Shown here in pieces: positions 45,783 through 57,158 of a stretch of DNA of 64,000 nt. The notes under the pieces were generated by a model. The model saw nothing but the letters and a program-made list of their open reading frames with translations, searched no databases and was not told the origin of the DNA. Numbering within the stretch: position 1 is the first letter of the stretch; every line of letters begins with the position of its first letter. The translations under genes were made by a program, and so were the position numbers. Source of the DNA: Pseudoneurospora amorphoporcata (lineage: Eukaryota > Ascomycota > Sordariomycetes > Sordariales > Sordariaceae); the NCBI GenBank assembly GCA_033297205.1, contig MU859179.1, positions 1-64,000 of the forward strand, given 5' to 3'.

Positions 45783-48700
45783 CTTGAATGTGCTGCTGCT
45801 GTTGTCTTGTCTCTTGATCCGATCCGTTCCCCTGGGACAAGTGAAGGAGAGAGGCTGATGAGGAAAAGGACAGACACGCAAAAGAGGGAAGGGGGATTAT
45901 CTATATATAACGAGTTTTTGTTAATACGCTGCCGTCGCCCCAGACGGGCAACCGGACCGGGAGCGGTCTTCCATGCATGCTGCTGAATACGTACCCAGGT
46001 CCTACCGTACCCATTGGGGGGATTTTGGAGGATGTACATTGTAGCCGGGTCTAACATGTAAACAGGGGCCGGGGGGCGGACAACCATCAGCATTCAGGCA
46101 GGGGAGGGGGGTGGGAAGGAAAAGGGAAGGGAACTGAACCAGACCATTCAGGACCAGCCAAACAGCTGCACCGAAGCTTAACCAATCCGACCATGTTGGC
46201 TGGCCGCCGCCTCCACGAGCCTCCACTTCCGGTTGACACTGGAGGTTGCAACGGAACAGCCTTTCATTTTGGTGGTCTGGGTCGGTGAGTTGAGTGTGGT
46301 TGGTTGGTCCATGGAATGGAAGCATTCATCCAAGGTTGTTGTGTTGCCGTCGACGGTAGTATCTGGGGTGGTGGTTTAGGTTTCCGGCAGCCTACCAGTC
46401 CAAGCCGAAGCTATCCCAGGCCAAGCACCCAGCAGCAACAGCCACAGGGGTGTTCAGGGGGTGGGTGAGTGACTTGAGGAGTAGAATTGAAAGTGAGTGA
46501 GGTTGTTGAAGAGTGGCGGAAGAAGAGAACAGACACCGTATGTACCTATCTCCCTGTGGAGAACATGGGTGGATTGGATCGATGTAACCCCCAGCTTTTT
46601 TTGGCCCTGGATGGCTCTTACTCCACCTCTCCGGAATCGTGTGCCCCAGTCTTGTCTTGCCCCGTCTTTCCCCCCTCGTTCTTTCCGTTGTCGAGCACAC
46701 ACAAGTTTCTCGCAACTTCCCTGTGAGCAAGCATAACGTTCAACCTCTGCTCACAGGGAACTTGCGAGTCCACCATCCCAAGGCCACGCGAGAAGCTAAT
46801 GGAAAGCCAAAAGAAGTCAACACCCCCATCTGGGGTTATTCCTGCTGCTGTGGCACGGACCGCGGTTCTGCGACTTTGACTGCTGTCCATCGTACCCGTC
46901 TGTGTACCGAACCTGAACTGGACGACACCATACATTTGAGACAGTGCAACCAACTCGACAACGTATAAGCGACCCAGTCGTAGCGAATTGAATTGAACTG
47001 AATGGCATGTTCGAGGACAGCCATTACAGCCAACCAACCAGACAACAGCAGCAAAGGCGGACCGAATCTGTAATGGCACATCAATCAGCTTCTGGCAAGC
47101 CGACACACCAGATGTGTGTGAGGGTTGTGGTACACTTTACAACCGGAGATCTACAAATCTGGATCTCGAAGTCTTAAAAGGGGCCAGCCTCATCTATTCT
47201 AGTCAGTCCAGCCGCCAGTGGCCCAATTGATCATCAGATGGGGTCACCGGGGGATGTTGGTTGAGATGACGAAGACGGTGTCTCTGAGTTCTCGGCAAGG
47301 GAGCCGCATCGCATGCACGCCGTGACCTTGTAGCTTTTTTGGGGACACTGAACTCTAAACAACGCCACCACAATGGGATGTTGTCGAGACAGTGCCAACC
47401 GTCAAACTGTCCAGCGATGCGTCGACGGGTTCTGGTGATTACAAGATCCATCCGGGACTTGTTTTTGCCTTTGCCATCGTCAATGTAAGGTAATGACTGT
47501 ATGGAGACAAGCGTGTGTTGTCGTGTGTCTGCGGCTCCTCACCCCAATTCCCCCAGGTTTTCTTTCCCCACGAGCTTCTCCAGCTCCAGCCAGCAGTCAG
47601 CGAGCAGTACCCCAGACGAGGACAGTACGCGATGCCTGTACCTCCCCGTATGTCGGGTAGTCTCGAAGGATTCGCTAGTGGTTGTCGAAGCACTCGAAGG
47701 GAGGGTGGGAGCAAGGGCAGATTACCCGTCTTGGCGTGCATTTAGCCTGAAGTGCCCCCCCCTTGGCCGTTCCCGGGCGCGGAATGGAAATGTTAACGAA
47801 TGGGCGACGTTTTGGACCAAGGCCGAACGAAGGATTGTTGGTCTTTGCTTTTTTGTCTGGTCTGAGAAGCCCGGTCGCGGCGGCATTCGCTCGTTCGTTC
47901 AAATGTTCTGTTCGCAGAGTCGGGACGAGAGCCGTTTAGGGGGGGGATTTTTCTAACAATGAAAAATTGACGATCTTGGAGTCTGGACTCTGTAAGTTGT
48001 TCGAACATGTGCTTCTGGAACCCATAACGACCAAACCCAGAGCCCCATGGTTGCCATGTGGGATTGTGTGACCATTGTTGATCTTTCGTTGCGGGTCGTG
48101 ATGGACATTGTTGTCGAGGGAACAACACCGATAGGATCACACAGGGAACAAACAAGTGCTGGATGAACACAAGCAAGAAACACGCGGCTATCCACTGTAG
48201 CTTTCCCCATATGGTGCATGATGGCATCAGATCATGAGTTGGTCCCTGACTCTATGTAGCGGTCCAGGTGTCCAACCCCACCAGAGGCATGGACGCCCGG
48301 CCTTGAACACGAAGACCAAGACGATAGAAAACAAATGCCCACCACCTCGGCTAGCAAGCGAGATCAACAGATTGTCAGATCAAACCATTGAAGTTTTCAG
48401 GTTGTCAAGTTGTCAAACATTCAAGACACTGGAACCGAGAATTGGGAAGGAACTGGAGGCCAAATTGGAGATAATTCCTAGACGAATAAGAGTCCTCACA
48501 TGGACCAAATGATATGGAAAGGCCCAATCGGATCAGACCTTGGGGAAAGGCGGGGGGTGGGGAGAGCAGTCTGGAGAAACTGGAGAAAGTAAAGTGGGGG
48601 ACAAGAGTCTGGGGTTGGAGAGACTGTCGGTATTTCGGGAAGGATGCCGAACAGGACAAAGGGAGGGCGCACAGGCCACCCCGCTTGGCTTGTTTCTTGA

Positions 48701-49050
48701 GGTGTCACATGGTCTCGGATGTGGCCCGGTTTTCGTGTAATTGGGGTGGATATTCTGTTTGAATGATAAAAGTTCTTTGGGTTGTTTACTTTTTCGATAT
48801 CGTTGACATGGAAGATGTCTTGATGTTGGAAACAGAAGAGAGTGAAATGTCTTGATGTCAGGGTTGGGGTTAACAAATCACGTGAAGACGCTGCAGCCAC
48901 TGTAATGGAGCCCCACTCTCTGGCCGCGTCCACTGCGACGACCGCGCGTCGTTGATGACCGCGTCTGATATTGATTTGATTGACTGCCACCACGACCAAG
49001 ACAAGACATGAACTTGGGGTGACATCCAACCACCAATTCACAAACAAAAT
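45783..49050. other. Long divergent promoter region, cdt-2 / msh-3
   Basis: 3.3 kb with no supportable gene. Open frames (46618-47106, 47501-47956, 48496-49047) are overlapping and lack motifs. It is long for a housekeeping promoter and probably serves mainly as the regulated upstream region of cdt-2. A candidate core promoter and a GC-triplet cluster are listed separately. Confidence 0.5.
45898..45970 (-). promoter_or_regulatory. Candidate cdt-2 promoter: TATA and CGG/CCG cluster
   Basis: Read toward cdt-2, TTATATATAG lies at 45901-45910, about 120 bases before the start codon. Just upstream, 45932-45966 holds several CGG and CCG triplets (CGGGCAACCGGACCGGGAGCGG on the plus strand from 45945, quoted only to its pattern), half-sites that Zn2Cys6 activators such as CLR-1/2 can use, and CTGGGG on the minus strand (CCCCAG at 45938-45943), which fits the CRE-1 consensus SYGGRG. 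No pair of triplets has the 11-base spacing known for CLR-2, so this is a candidate only. Confidence 0.3.
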
Positions 49051-52000
49051 ATGGCTGGCCCATCACGACCCCCCGACAAGAAGCAGGCTTCAATCTCGAG
49101 CTTCTTCACCCCTCGAAACACCAGTCCCTTGGTCAACCTCAGCCAGAACGCCACCAAGAAGGCACCGCCAGCCGACGAGTCCAAACCATCGAGGAAACGA
49201 CCAGAACCCCAAAACAACGACAGCGAAGATGATGATGTTCCCAGAGATGCCAAACGCCGCAAATCCAATGGCCCATCGTCAACAACAACAGACACAGAAG
49301 AGGCCGTTGCCTCCCTGAAGCTCTCCTCCTCCTCTCGAACAGAACGGTACGCTCTTAACTCGAGCCGGCCCTCTCAAAAAGACGAAGAAGAAAACAAAGA
49401 AGATGCCGCCGAACGCAAAAAGAAGGAAGAACTCCATCGCAAGTTCGTCAAGAAACTCGGCCACCCCGACAGCATGTTCAACTACAGGCGACGAGACACC
49501 GAGTCCGCCGAAGGGGAAGGCGGCGACGAGGGCGAAGACGACGCAGAAGAGGAACCAGCAGCACCCAAAACTGCCGCCACCAAAAAGAAGGGGGCCAAGA
49601 CGGGCAAGCTCACTCCCATGGAGATGCAGTTCCTGGAAATCAAGAGGAAACACATGGATACACTCTTGATCGTCGAGGTCGGCTACAAGTTCCGCTTCTT
49701 TGGCGAAGACGCCCGCATAGCCGCCAGGGAGCTGAGCATCGTCTGTATCCCGGGCAAGTTCCGGTACGACGAACACCCTTCTGAGGCCCATCTCGACCGC
49801 TTTGCCTCGGCCAGCATACCCGTCCACCGTCTACCTGTCCATGCCAAGCGTCTTGTCGCCGCTGGTCACAAGGTCGGCGTAGTCCGGCAGATCGAGACAG
49901 CAGCTTTGAAAAAGGCCGGCGATAATCGCAATGCTCCCTTTGTCCGGAAGCTCACCAACGTCTATACCAAGGGCACCTATATCGATGAGACGGGCGAGTT
50001 GGACCAGCCGGGCGACACGACGGGTGCTTCTTCCGGCGGTTACCTGCTTTGTCTGACGGAAACCCCGGCCAAGGGCATGGGAGCCGATGAAAAGGTCAAT
50101 GTCGGCATCATTGCTGTCCAACCCGCCACCGGCGACATCATCTACGACGACTTCGAAGACGGCTTCATGAGACGGGAGATCGAGACTCGTCTACTACATA
50201 TTTCTCCCTGCGAGTTTCTCATCGTCGGCGACCTCAGCAAAGCCACAGATAAGCTCATCCAACACCTCTCCGGCAGCAGCACCAATGTATTTGGCGACAA
50301 GAGCCGCGTCGAAAGAGTTCCCAAGAGCAAGACCATGGCAGCTGAGGCTTACTCGCACGTCACAGACTTTTACGCCGGCAAAGCCAAGGACAGCGATGAC
50401 CGCTCGGCCGCCTTGCTCGACAAGGTGTTAAAGCTCCCAGAAGCCGTCATGATCTGTCTCTCGGCCATGATCACCCACCTGACCGAGTACGGCCTGCAGC
50501 ACATCTTCGACTTGACCAAGTACTTCCAATCCTTTAGCACGCGCCAACACATGCTCATCAACGGCACCACCCTCGAGTCTCTCGAAGTATACCGTAACAC
50601 CACCGACCATACCGAAAAGGGCTCTCTGCTCTGGGCCCTCGACAAAACCCACACCCGCTTCGGCCAGCGTCTCCTCCGAAAATGGATCGGCCGTCCGCTC
50701 CTCGACCAGCAGCGCCTAGAAGAGCGCGTCTCCGCGGTTGAAGAGCTACTTAACAACCGGTCCACCGCCAAGGTCGACAAGCTAGTGGGCATGCTCAAGT
50801 CCATCAAAGCCGACCTCGAGCGCAGCTTGATCAGGATCTACTACGGCAAATGCACCGGCCCGGAACTCCTGTCGACCTTACAAACCCTGCAAAAGATCTC
50901 TCTCGAATACGCTCGCGTCAAATCCCCCTCCGACACGGGCTTCTCCTCCCCTCTGCTCACATCCGCCATCATGACCCTGCCGTCCATCAGCCCCATCGTC
51001 ACCGCCCATCTCTCCAAAATCAACGCCGAAGCCGCCCGCAAAGACGACAAGTACGCCTTCTTCCTCGAGCAGCACGAGACCGAGGCCATCTCGGAACACA
51101 AACTGGGCATCGCAGCCGTGGAGCAAGACCTTGACGAGCACCGCTCCGAAGCCGCCAAGGAGCTGGGCAAGAAGGTGCCCGTCAGCTACGTGACCGTGGC
51201 CGGGATAGAGTACCTGATCGAAGTGGCCAACACAGATCTAAAACGGGTCCCGGCTTCGTGGGCCAAGATTTCCGGAACCAAGAAAGTGTCAAGGTTTCAC
51301 ACGCCCACGGTGCTAAGGTTGATAGCGGAACGGGATCAGCATAAAGAAAGTCTGGCTTCGGCGTGCGATCAAGCGTTTGCTGATCTGCTGGCGCAGATAG
51401 CGGGGGAGTACCAGCCGCTGCGGGATGCGGTTTCTTCGTTGGCGACGTTGGACTGCCTGCTCTCTCTGAGCACGATCGCTGCGTTGCCGGGGTATACCAA
51501 ACCGACGTTTTTGCCGTCTTCCCGCCCTTCTTTCCTGTCCATCACTGAAGGCCGCCACCCCATCGCCGAACACCTGCTACCAAACGGTTACATCCCTTTT
51601 ACAATGTCCCTCGGCGCCTCTCCCAGCCCCAACAGCAACAACAACAACAACAACAACAACAACAGCGTCCCCGCCGCCGGCCCGCTAGCCCAACTGATAA
51701 CCGGCCCCAACATGGGCGGTAAATCCTCGTATACCCGCGCCGTCGCGCTCCTAGTCCTTCTATCCCAAATCGGCTCTTTTGTCCCCGCGACATCCATGAC
51801 GCTCACCCTCTCGGACGCCATCTTCACCCGCATGGGCGCCCGCGACAATTTGTTCAAGGGGGAATCGACTTTCATGGTCGAAGTGTCCGAGACTGCGTCG
51901 ATCCTAAGACAGGCGACACGGAAAAGTCTGGTGGTGCTGGACGAGCTCGGGAGAGGGACAAGTACGCATGATGGACGGGCGATTGCGGGGGCCGTCTTGG

Positions 52001-52563
52001 AGTATGTGGTTAGGGAGGTGGGGTGTTTGATGCTTTTTGTTACGCATTATCAGGATTTGGCGAGGGTGGCTGATGGGATTGTACTAGAAGAGGGGGAGGG
52101 ACTTGAGGGGGAGAAGACAGAAAGGAAGAAAAGGAAGGCGGTGGAGTGTGTGCATATGCGGTTTGCTAGTAGCAATAAGGCCTCCAACTTGAAGTCATTG
52201 ACGGCGGTGGATGACGATGCGATGCTGATTGATGGAGGCGACTCGGAAAGGGATGGTGCAGCGGATGAGGCGGCAGATGAAGATGAAGATGAAGAAATCA
52301 CCTTTTTGTATGACCTCGCTCCTGGCGTGGCGCATCGGTCGTATGGACTCAATGTTGCCAGGCTGGCGAGGATCCCGAAAAAGGTGTTGGAGGTTGCTGC
52401 GAAAAAGTCGAGGGAGTTGGAGGAAGAAGTGAGGGCGAGGAGGGTAAAGGGGGCGGTGGGGTTGTTGGGGGATGTACTGCGAGGTGGTGGAGGGGGAGAG
52501 AATGAGGAGGAGGCACTGGGGGAGAAGTTGGAGCAGTTGTTGGGGGTTGTTGAGCAGTTGTGA
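49051..52563 (+). CDS. msh-3: DNA mismatch repair protein MSH3
   Basis: MutS homolog that pairs with MSH2 (MutS-beta) to bind insertion/deletion loops in nuclear DNA. Single exon, 1170 residues. A canonical PCNA-binding box QASISSFF is at 12-19, followed by a charged disordered region, then the MutS mismatch-binding domain from about 187 ([24 protein letters not shown]), lacking the Phe-x-Glu pair of MSH6 as expected for MSH3. The lever and clamp domains follow, then Walker A GPNMGGKS (885-892), signature and Walker [16 protein letters not shown] (about 960). Just before Walker A is a run of Asn at about 861-872, encoded by an AAC microsatellite (about 51,639-51,665). An acidic insert (about 1050-1085) separates Walker B from the final helix-turn-helix dimer region ([13 protein letters not shown]). 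Adjacent cdt-2 is divergent. Confidence 0.96.
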   Translation: MAGPSRPPDKKQASISSFFTPRNTSPLVNLSQNATKKAPPADESKPSRKRPEPQNNDSEDDDVPRDAKRRKSNGPSSTTTDTEEAVASLKLSSSSRTERYALNSSRPSQKDEEENKEDAAERKKKEELHRKFVKKLGHPDSMFNYRRRDTESAEGEGGDEGEDDAEEEPAAPKTAATKKKGAKTGKLTPMEMQFLEIKRKHMDTLLIVEVGYKFRFFGEDARIAARELSIVCIPGKFRYDEHPSEAHLDRFASASIPVHRLPVHAKRLVAAGHKVGVVRQIETAALKKAGDNRNAPFVRKLTNVYTKGTYIDETGELDQPGDTTGASSGGYLLCLTETPAKGMGADEKVNVGIIAVQPATGDIIYDDFEDGFMRREIETRLLHISPCEFLIVGDLSKATDKLIQHLSGSSTNVFGDKSRVERVPKSKTMAAEAYSHVTDFYAGKAKDSDDRSAALLDKVLKLPEAVMICLSAMITHLTEYGLQHIFDLTKYFQSFSTRQHMLINGTTLESLEVYRNTTDHTEKGSLLWALDKTHTRFGQRLLRKWIGRPLLDQQRLEERVSAVEELLNNRSTAKVDKLVGMLKSIKADLERSLIRIYYGKCTGPELLSTLQTLQKISLEYARVKSPSDTGFSSPLLTSAIMTLPSISPIVTAHLSKINAEAARKDDKYAFFLEQHETEAISEHKLGIAAVEQDLDEHRSEAAKELGKKVPVSYVTVAGIEYLIEVANTDLKRVPASWAKISGTKKVSRFHTPTVLRLIAERDQHKESLASACDQAFADLLAQIAGEYQPLRDAVSSLATLDCLLSLSTIAALPGYTKPTFLPSSRPSFLSITEGRHPIAEHLLPNGYIPFTMSLGASPSPNSNNNNNNNNNSVPAAGPLAQLITGPNMGGKSSYTRAVALLVLLSQIGSFVPATSMTLTLSDAIFTRMGARDNLFKGESTFMVEVSETASILRQATRKSLVVLDELGRGTSTHDGRAIAGAVLEYVVREVGCLMLFVTHYQDLARVADGIVLEEGEGLEGEKTERKKRKAVECVHMRFASSNKASNLKSLTAVDDDAMLIDGGDSERDGAADEAADEDEDEEITFLYDLAPGVAHRSYGLNVARLARIPKKVLEVAAKKSRELEEEVRARRVKGAVGLLGDVLRGGGGGENEEEALGEKLEQLLGVVEQL

Positions 52564-53736
52564 GTTGTGAAATTGGAGGTTTGTGGGCTTTGTTTGGGTC
52601 GGATACGTAGGTACGTGTAGGTGTGGACTTGTACTTAGGTTATGATGACATGAAAAAGTCAAATGATGGCTAGGTACCGTAGGTGGAGATGTATAAACAA
52701 ACCATCATCATGATGTATAACAGAATAACATAATATGGCGCGTGAAAGGAAATAGGAAATGAATCACAGCGACTTAGTCTAGTCTAGCAAGGCACCTCAG
52801 TCATCTCCCCAAGACACCCATCCACTCACCACTCACCACTTACCCACCGATGAGACAATACGTGATCAATCTGAATGACCAGACATTGAATACTCAACCC
52901 GACGGCATCCAGCATCCAGCATCCAGCATCCAGCATCCCGCCAGAGGGAAGCATCGCTACCGTACGGGAAACCTAGACTCTAGACGTACGCCCATAGCTC
53001 CTCTTCCCCCAGCGGGGCCCAGCCCATGTTTGATTGACCTTTTCCTTTCCATTTTCTTCTTCATTACAGGTATCCCTAAAACTCAATACCAGCCAATCCG
53101 CATGCATGCCTTTCGTGGTGGTATCTTCACGTCCATTGTCCTTCCCTGTTCACTCCACTCCCCTACTAGTCTCCTTATCGAAGTTCCCGTTTCCAAGAAT
53201 CTTCCTCCTTTACAAACCTTTATTCTTTATCGTCGCCAATTACTAGTCTATATAACTGGCGATTACCCCCAGCCTTCGTTAGCTGGATCCCGAATATAAT
53301 TATCACCTTTTCTAGTTTCACAACTAGAATAGGTATCCAAAACAACAGACAACTTGAAGGTAAACTATAAGTTCTGTATTCTTCTTCTTCTTCTTCTTCT
53401 TCTTCTTCTTCTTCTTCTTCTTCTTCTTCTTCTTCTTCTCGCAATTACACCAGCCGAATAAGTGAATTCAGCAGGATGCCGGCCGGCATGGGATGGATCT
53501 GTGGTTTCCATGGTTTTATTACACCAAGGATTATTCCCCATACAGTTGATTGAGCACGCCAACAATGTATAGAATATAGACGTATGCGTTTACAGACAAA
53601 CATCATCCCTGGGAGTATGCTCAAACGCCAGAACAGCAGCCACTGATCAAAACAAATCATCGAGAAGCTCGAAACAGGCAATGAAAGCCACAAATCAAAC
53701 CCACTTACAAACGTACCCGCCAGCCAGCGAGCCACT
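52564..53736. other. Convergent intergenic stretch with 3' homology
   Basis: No gene seen. About 53,560-53,736 is the 3' untranslated region of RNase H-like copy 2 on the minus strand, and it is similar in sequence to bases after 59,190 (see copy 4). It also holds the CTT microsatellite listed separately and a short direct repeat of CATCCAG near 52,905-52,930. Confidence 0.5.
53379..53440. repeat. CTT microsatellite, about 20 units
   Basis: Uninterrupted trinucleotide repeat of about 60 bases (CTT on the plus strand, AAG on the minus strand), downstream of RNase H-like copy 2. It is long enough to be length-polymorphic. Confidence 0.97.
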
Positions 53737-55223
53737 TCACTGATCCTTTGCCGACCCATTAACAGTGCCCTTCAAAACCTTGGTAATGTCCTCATTCACC
53801 ATGTTATATGCGCCGTTGCGTTCCCAAAGAGGCGGTATATTGAGTAATGAATCAATGTTGCTTCTCATCCTCTTTTGCACCGCCGAACCAGAGAAATTCT
53901 CGAGCAACATGTCTTGAGAAAAACGGGACTCTTGCCGCTCCCTTCTCTGTTGTCGTCCGGCTTGGTTCCGGGCCCTCCTTTGCTGAAAGCAGACAGACAA
54001 AGTAGGACGCTGCAGCAGCACTTCAGCGTCAATCCTTTCAATGACTTTGACTAGCGCTTCATGATGGAGAGCGTCCAGAATCCCGTCTCTCCGCCAAAGC
54101 GGCCTATCCCTCTGGTTAAACACCACGGCTCCGTCCCCCTTCCGCCACCATCCCGCCACCTCGTCCGCCAGCTTGTGAGCTAGCACGGTGCAGCGCGGCA
54201 CCCATTGCAGCTTGATCTTGCACCCGAAGTGCTCGGCGAGAAAGTGCGATTGCCAGATGATGGCGCGCACGAGAGGCATCATGAACGCGTCGGCTGCGGA
54301 CATGGCTTCACCGTCGGCGGCTGCGTCTGGGCGTGCCCCTCTGGATATCAGATTCATGGCGGACTTGCTGTCGGTGAAGATGGTGACCGAGGAAGAAACG
54401 GGCTGGTGTCTGCCAAAAGCTGACTACGGTTTCCATGCCTTGCGAGATGGCGCCCAGCTCGGCGTGGAGAGCGGATAGGACGTGATAAGAGCGCCATGAG
54501 CAAATGTTGAAGTCTTCCCTCCGGAGGTTGTCTTCGGGTAACCTGGTTGTGAAGTATTGAGCTTCGTTGTCGCTGCTGTTGTTGTGGTCATACTCCGCGA
54601 GGACCCCTTTCCCATGATACGGGTTGCGAAAGACGACGCCGTACCCGCCACGGGCGAAGTGGCGATGTTTTGGCGCTTTTCTGGTATCGTAATTTTCTTC
54701 GTATGATCCATCGACAAACATCTTGAACTGTGGCTTGCCCTCTACCATCAACTTGGCTCCTTGTGCATCTCTGGCAAGCCGAGTGGCTACCCCAGCCCAT
54801 TTTCTCGGGTACACGATCTCGCCGGCGAAGTCGCGGTTTTCGTTCTGCCACAGAGGAATTCGTGTGTCGCCGCTGGGCTCGGGAGACCCATCTCTTTGCG
54901 GCCTGGGTGCCGTCTCGGGCAGCGGCGCATGCTCCTGATCGTTGGGTTCGAACAGCTCCGCATCTTTTGAGGCATTCGGCGTAGGCTCAAAGGCATATTC
55001 GACAGTCCCGAAGCTCTCCACCTCAATTTTTAACCGCCTATCGACGCGTGCTTTGGCCGGAGGACTTGAACTCGATAGCCTCTTGGGGAGTGACTCTGGC
55101 ATCTTGTATGTGACACAACCGGGCTCCTCGTTAGTAAATGAAACAAAGAACGGATGGCAACACATAAAAAGGGATGGCAGTCCACGCTCGAGTTGGACTT
55201 ACCTTGAAGATCGACACACTCAT
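53737..55223 (-). CDS. RNase H-like protein, copy 2 (frame interrupted)
   Basis: Same family as 27273-28569. A likely first exon 55223-55203 (MSVSIFK) is joined over a 100-base intron (GTAAGTCC donor, TACTAAC branch site, TACAAG acceptor) to exon 2 at 55102, reading MPESLPKRL; translation could also start there. The first frame contains FVDGSYEEN (first Asp), GGYGVVFRNPY and SALHAELGAISQGMETV (Glu). At TTTT 54415-54418 the frame changes; the next frame has VTIFTDSKSAM (Asp), PLVRAIIWQSHFL, KIKLQWVPR and KLADEVAGWWRK (Asp), RRDGILD, and ends KVLKGTVNGSAKDQ. All four acidic residues are therefore present across the break. Removing one T joins the frames. It diverges from RNA gene B, whose start is 0.94 kb away. 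Confidence 0.75.
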
Positions 55224-56160
55224 CAGTATTGACCCCCTAGGGAAGCGATCCAAGGGGGAACGCGCAGAATGAATCGAACGAAACGCAGTGGGAAAAAAAG
55301 TGAGGGGCAGTTTTAGGGGGGACAAAGTGTTGCGCCCGACCCAAAAAAAATCGAAGATGGGACGAACAGCTTGTTGCCTGGCGGGCGGGATCCCGAGACG
55401 GATTGGACGAGCATTGGGCTGGTGGTAAAGCCACTCCGGAAGGAATACGAGCAACTGTGTCGCCGATGGGTGTGTTTTGAAAGTTGGGATCGTCAGCCCA
55501 GCAACTCAAGTCGGTCACTGGATAATGAAATCACGAGCAACCTCAGTAAACATCATCAGTATACACCTGGGCAAGGACATTATGACCAGGCTCAGCCATA
55601 CTGCCACAAATAATATTTGACACGGGGAAAGGCAAGATGGACAAGAGGAGGCGTTTATAGTTCAGCGAACGATAGAGGGATTCTGAGCAGGAGAATAAAC
55701 GATAGGTACATGTATGAACGGCATCATGGAAATGATAAATGGAAGAGACATGGAATAGCTTCGCTCATGGGATGGAGTGAGAGGGAAACGATTCTTAAAC
55801 AAGTGTAGGCAAAGCATGGGGATGACTTCAGGAAGATGAAATTCGGGAAAGGGAACTGAATGCTCTACAGGATCTGGAATGATTACAGGATTCAGCAACC
55901 CGGTCGGTTACGACTGCCACAATGCTCAAGTGAAATGGATACATTTTGAGGCAAGACCTCAAGTTTCCAGTCGTCGAAATGGCCTTGGCGAGACGGCGGG
56001 CAGAAGACCGGTCAAGACGCACCTTCCAACTTTGTGCCTTCCTCAAGACCATTCCTCATGCAGCACACCTGGGCATACGTAATCTGCAGAACGTCTACCC
56101 ACCCAGGTTTATAAGTCCCCTCCCACTCAACAGTTTCCAACAATCCAACTGAGAGTCAAA
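55224..56160. other. Between RNase H-like copy 2 and RNA gene B
   Basis: No further gene seen. It holds the promoter of the minus-strand gene and, at the right end, the presumed Pol III promoter of RNA gene B (TTTATAAGTCCCC from 56,108). Confidence 0.5.
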
Positions 56161-56275
56161 TGGCCCTGTGGTGTAGTGGTATTGCACACGCTCGATTACG
56201 CGGAGCCTAACCCCCGGTATGGGATGGCAGTAAGACTGAAAGGGTAGGGCCCCGGTTCGAATCCGGACAGGGTCA
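56161..56275 (+). ncRNA. tRNA-like Pol III gene B
   Basis: A 115-base unit whose ends pair as an acceptor stem (GGCCCTG with CAGGGTC, then A). The A box is TGGTGTAGTGGT at 56168-56179, the B box GGTTCGAATCC at 56254-56264, TATAAG is about 50 bases upstream (56110-56115), and a T7 run follows at about 56,288. A D-stem-like GTG/CAC can form. Between the boxes are CCTAA (56207) and GGTATGG, the blocks shared with genes A and C. No anticodon arm with U33 is evident, and the interval is 40 or more bases too long for a plain tRNA. An intron-bearing tRNA, a tRNA-derived element or an independent small RNA all remain possible. Confidence 0.6.
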
Positions 56276-56745
56276 TTGTCAGCTTTCTTTTTTTGCTACT
56301 TTTTCTCGCTTCTTCTTCTGACTTTGCGAGATTCTCTCTCCTCCGCTCTTTTCCTCAGCTTCGTTGCGTGCGTGCATGGATGGATGGCTTCCTTCTTTTT
56401 GCCTTTTCATATTCTCCTCATCGTCTCGTCGCTCTCTTCATGATCATAAAGGTCGGCTGCAAAGCTCGGACTGAGGTGGGGGATGGATGTCTTCGGAGGT
56501 CCGAGGTGTCATGTTGGAAGGTTGGTGATACTGTTGAGGTACGTGCGTACGGACTGGAAGTCTGAAACTAGACGACTTAGCATTCTAATCCGTGAATTGC
56601 AGCTCCTAGAGCTATAACATAACCAAAGTTTATACAACGTACCGTGCAATGACGGACCTCCTCCGAATCGCCACGTCGCCTCGAGTATGTAGCGTGAACT
56701 AGACAGTACCTTACTCAACGCGCAGCAAACGCAAGGTAGAAACAA
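56276..56745. other. Short intergenic stretch
   Basis: T-rich Pol III terminator zone, then nothing recognisable before the terminal inverted repeat element. Confidence 0.5.
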
Positions 56746-57158
56746 GAGGAAGTCTTTTCGCACCGCCGCAAATGTCTTTTCGCACCGCTATCAAAAAAGG
56801 CTTTTAGAGGTAACTCAGCCAAATTAAGGCCGTAGCATATAAAAAGTACATCGGAATCTTTATTTATTTTGGTTGTACAATATAATGTGTCGGGCGTACC
56901 TAGGCGCCCTATATAGCTCTCAGTATACAATAAAAGAAGAAAAAACTATTTAATTGCTTTAAATTTGGAATATTTGCATTGAGTCTTTCCTTTAGACAGA
57001 TACATCCAAGGCAACTAGACTATAAAATAGAGTAGAAAATTACGAAAATTTTGGTACCATTTTTATACCGACAACTTCTTTTTTGGCAAAGTTATACTTA
57101 GTAGTATTTTGGACAGCGGTGTATAAAGACATTTCCGGCGGTGCGAAAAGACTTTCTC
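56746..57158. mobile_element. MITE-like element with 29-bp inverted ends
   Basis: The left end (56746-56774) and the right end (57130-57158) are inverted repeats of 29 bases with two mismatches; the 17-base core GTCTTTTCGCACCGCCG is perfect (56752-56768 and 57136-57152). A further direct copy of GTCTTTTCGCACCGC lies inside the left end at 56773-56787. The 355-base interior is AT-rich and has no coding frame. This is the structure of a non-autonomous DNA transposon. I find no clear target-site duplication, so the exact borders are uncertain and the element may be old. Confidence 0.7.

Noticed and set aside
44181..45986. 601-codon open frame on the plus strand
   Set aside because: Exactly antisense to cdt-2; a product of the high GC third positions of the real gene, with no domain.
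53379..53440. Regular repeat as a possible CRISPR-like array
   Set aside because: A plain trinucleotide microsatellite without spacers; CRISPR is not expected in a fungal nucleus.
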